Positions 48,176-51,166 of a stretch of 51,166 nucleotides of DNA are shown piece by piece. Numbering within the stretch: position 1 is the first letter of the stretch; each line of letters starts with the position of its first letter. Source of the DNA: Isosphaera sp. (GTDB taxonomy: Bacteria; Planctomycetota; Phycisphaerae; Phycisphaerales; UBA1924); contig PNJV01000013.1 of assembly GCA_013822085.1 (NCBI GenBank), positions 1 through 51,166 of the forward strand. Reading direction: 5' to 3'. A program made the position numbers and the translations under genes. The notes under the pieces were generated by a model. The model ran no database searches. It was not told the origin of the DNA and was given only the letters and a program-made list of their open reading frames with translations.

Positions 48176-48181
48176 TATCCT
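48176..48181 (+). promoter_or_regulatory. -10-like box TATCCT for SnoaL-like gene
   Basis: TATCCT lies 40 nt before the ATG at 48222, so here the box gives a leader of about 33 nt, which carries a GGAG site. Confidence 0.4.
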
Positions 48182-48221
48182 TGGCTCAGCAGTGCACCCC
48201 TCACCCGAACCCGGAGCGCAT

Positions 48222-48614
48222 ATGGACACCCTCGCCGTCGGCCGCCGACTCGTCGAACTGTGCAAGCAGGGCCACAACCGCAAGGCCATCGAGGAGCTCT
48301 ACGCCGAGGACGCCGTCTCGACCGAGCCCATGCCCGGCCCCACGGGCGACCGCGTCACCCGCGGCAAGGCCGCGCTGCTCAAGGGCTCCGACTGGTTCTT
48401 CGCCAACCACACCATCCACAGCAGCTTCGTCGACGGGCCCTACCCGTGCGACGACGCCTTCATCTGCATGATGGGCATCGACCTGACGGCCAAGGCCGGC
48501 CCCATGGCCGGCCAGCGCATGGAGATGAAGGAGGCGGCGCGCTACACCGTCAAGAACGGCAAGATCACCTCCAGCACCTTCTACTACCCGACCGACGAGA
48601 TGTGCAAGCAGTGA
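48222..48614 (+). CDS. SnoaL/NTF2-like small protein
   Basis: This 130-aa protein fits the SnoaL-like (NTF2) fold: an N-terminal helix (VGRRLVELCKQGHNRKAIEEL), YAEDAVSTEPMPGP, GKAALLKGSDWFFAN, VDGPYPCDDAFICMMGIDLTA, and a C-terminal strand pair with RYTVKNGKITSSTFYYPTDE. Such proteins are cone-shaped and may be enzymes or ligand binders; the specific role cannot be given. GGAG lies 6 nt before the ATG. It is convergent with prkA, the ends being 16 bp apart. Confidence 0.83.
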   Translation: MDTLAVGRRLVELCKQGHNRKAIEELYAEDAVSTEPMPGPTGDRVTRGKAALLKGSDWFFANHTIHSSFVDGPYPCDDAFICMMGIDLTAKAGPMAGQRMEMKEAARYTVKNGKITSSTFYYPTDEMCKQ

Positions 48615-48630
48615 GCCGCCCAGCGGGGGC

Positions 48631-50799
<2,169 letters not shown>

Positions 50800-51166
50800 C
50801 GGTCACCCGCCGCTTCCGCGGGCCGCCCGGCACGCACGCCGCGTCACAAACGCCGGCACGCTCGCCGTGTCCGCCCCGCTAACGCCGGCCGCCGCCGATC
50901 AGCGACGCCCGACCACCCGCGCGACGTCCCTCTTCTCGCTTCCCATCACGCCCGCCACCCGCTGCGCTCCCACCACCCACCGCACGCCGCACGCCGCACG
51001 CCGCACGCCGCACGCCACAGCTCCCGCACGACCCCTCACTCAACTCACACACCCTCTCACCCACACTACCCCTTCATCGGGCCGCGGTGTTCTCCCGCTT
51101 TGCAACATGGCTGCGCCCCTGACCCGATTCGCTCCCGAACAGTCCCGAGATGCACCCCAGCGCCCA
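50800..51166. other. 367-bp region upstream of prkA
   Basis: No supported gene. It contains the CGCACGC repeat and should carry the prkA promoter. TAGTGT on the minus strand (51064-51069) is a possible -10 far upstream, about 265 nt before the start. An open frame through the repeat looks like chance. Confidence 0.5.
50981..51015. repeat. CGCACGC heptamer repeat
   Basis: Five exact copies of CGCACGC lie about 180-215 bp upstream of the prkA start, outside any supported gene. No spacers separate them. Confidence 0.9.

Noticed and set aside
50981-51015. Possible CRISPR array
   Set aside because: Units are 7 bp, directly adjacent, with no spacers and no cas genes in the window.

Overview
The window is about 51 kb of very GC-rich DNA with 42 protein genes that I can support and no tRNA, rRNA, CRISPR array, integrase or transposase. 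The gene content suggests a planctomycete, most likely of the class Phycisphaerae. The signs are a secreted protein with a PEP-CTERM-like tail, a pseudopilin ending in an H...DG motif, proximal-rod and L-ring flagellar genes, a PrkA kinase, and many Ala/Pro/Gly-rich extensions on housekeeping proteins. This placement is inference from gene content. Most genes stand alone or in short operons, with frequent divergent and convergent pairs, so this looks like ordinary chromosome rather than an island.

Layout. 0.1-9.3 kb: metabolism (Nif3-like protein, ispE, ROK sugar kinase, glycogen debranching enzyme, pyrophosphatase, gcvH, a TIM-barrel protein, cmk). 9.3-13.4 kb: a flagellar operon on the minus strand (small ORF, flgF, flgG, flgA, flgH). 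13.5-17.9 kb: a MacB/LolD-type ABC exporter and a convergent methyltransferase. 18.1-25.5 kb: a 1022-aa secreted protein, then an envelope group (TlpA-like thioredoxin, LolA-like protein, exported degenerate rubrerythrin) and a FixJ-type regulator. 25.5-29.5 kb: purE-purK, glyA, pdxJ. 29.6-36.9 kb: two pseudopilins, an M16 homologue without its zinc site, der with a 200-residue basic tail, a lipoprotein, and a pseudo-receiver/GAF plus PilZ pair. 37-44.5 kb: nadA, an MFS transporter, trpS, a hybrid sensor protein with damaged ATP-binding motifs, and a CPBP membrane protease. 44.8-50.8 kb: a LolA-like/thioredoxin-like fusion, a lone atpG, a PEP-CTERM protein, a SnoaL-like protein and prkA.

The strongest window-wide signal is regulatory. 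Sixteen genes, mostly housekeeping, have a TANNNT box (TAGCAT, TATCCT, TACGCT, TACGGT and similar) ending 5-9 nt before the ATG or GTG and no visible Shine-Dalgarno sequence; a seventeenth has a near match. This is the layout expected for leaderless transcription. Genes inside operons, by contrast, carry GGAG-type ribosome sites. The pattern also resolves several start codons (cmk, the MFS transporter, the methyltransferase, trpS).

Other themes are: G-tract tandem repeats coding Gly-rich inserts in enzymes that are usually essential (Cmk, TrpS) and in the debranching enzyme; several family members that have lost catalytic residues (M16, rubrerythrin, hybrid kinase, receiver, thioredoxin fold); and a LolA-like/thioredoxin pairing that occurs twice, once as neighbours and once fused.
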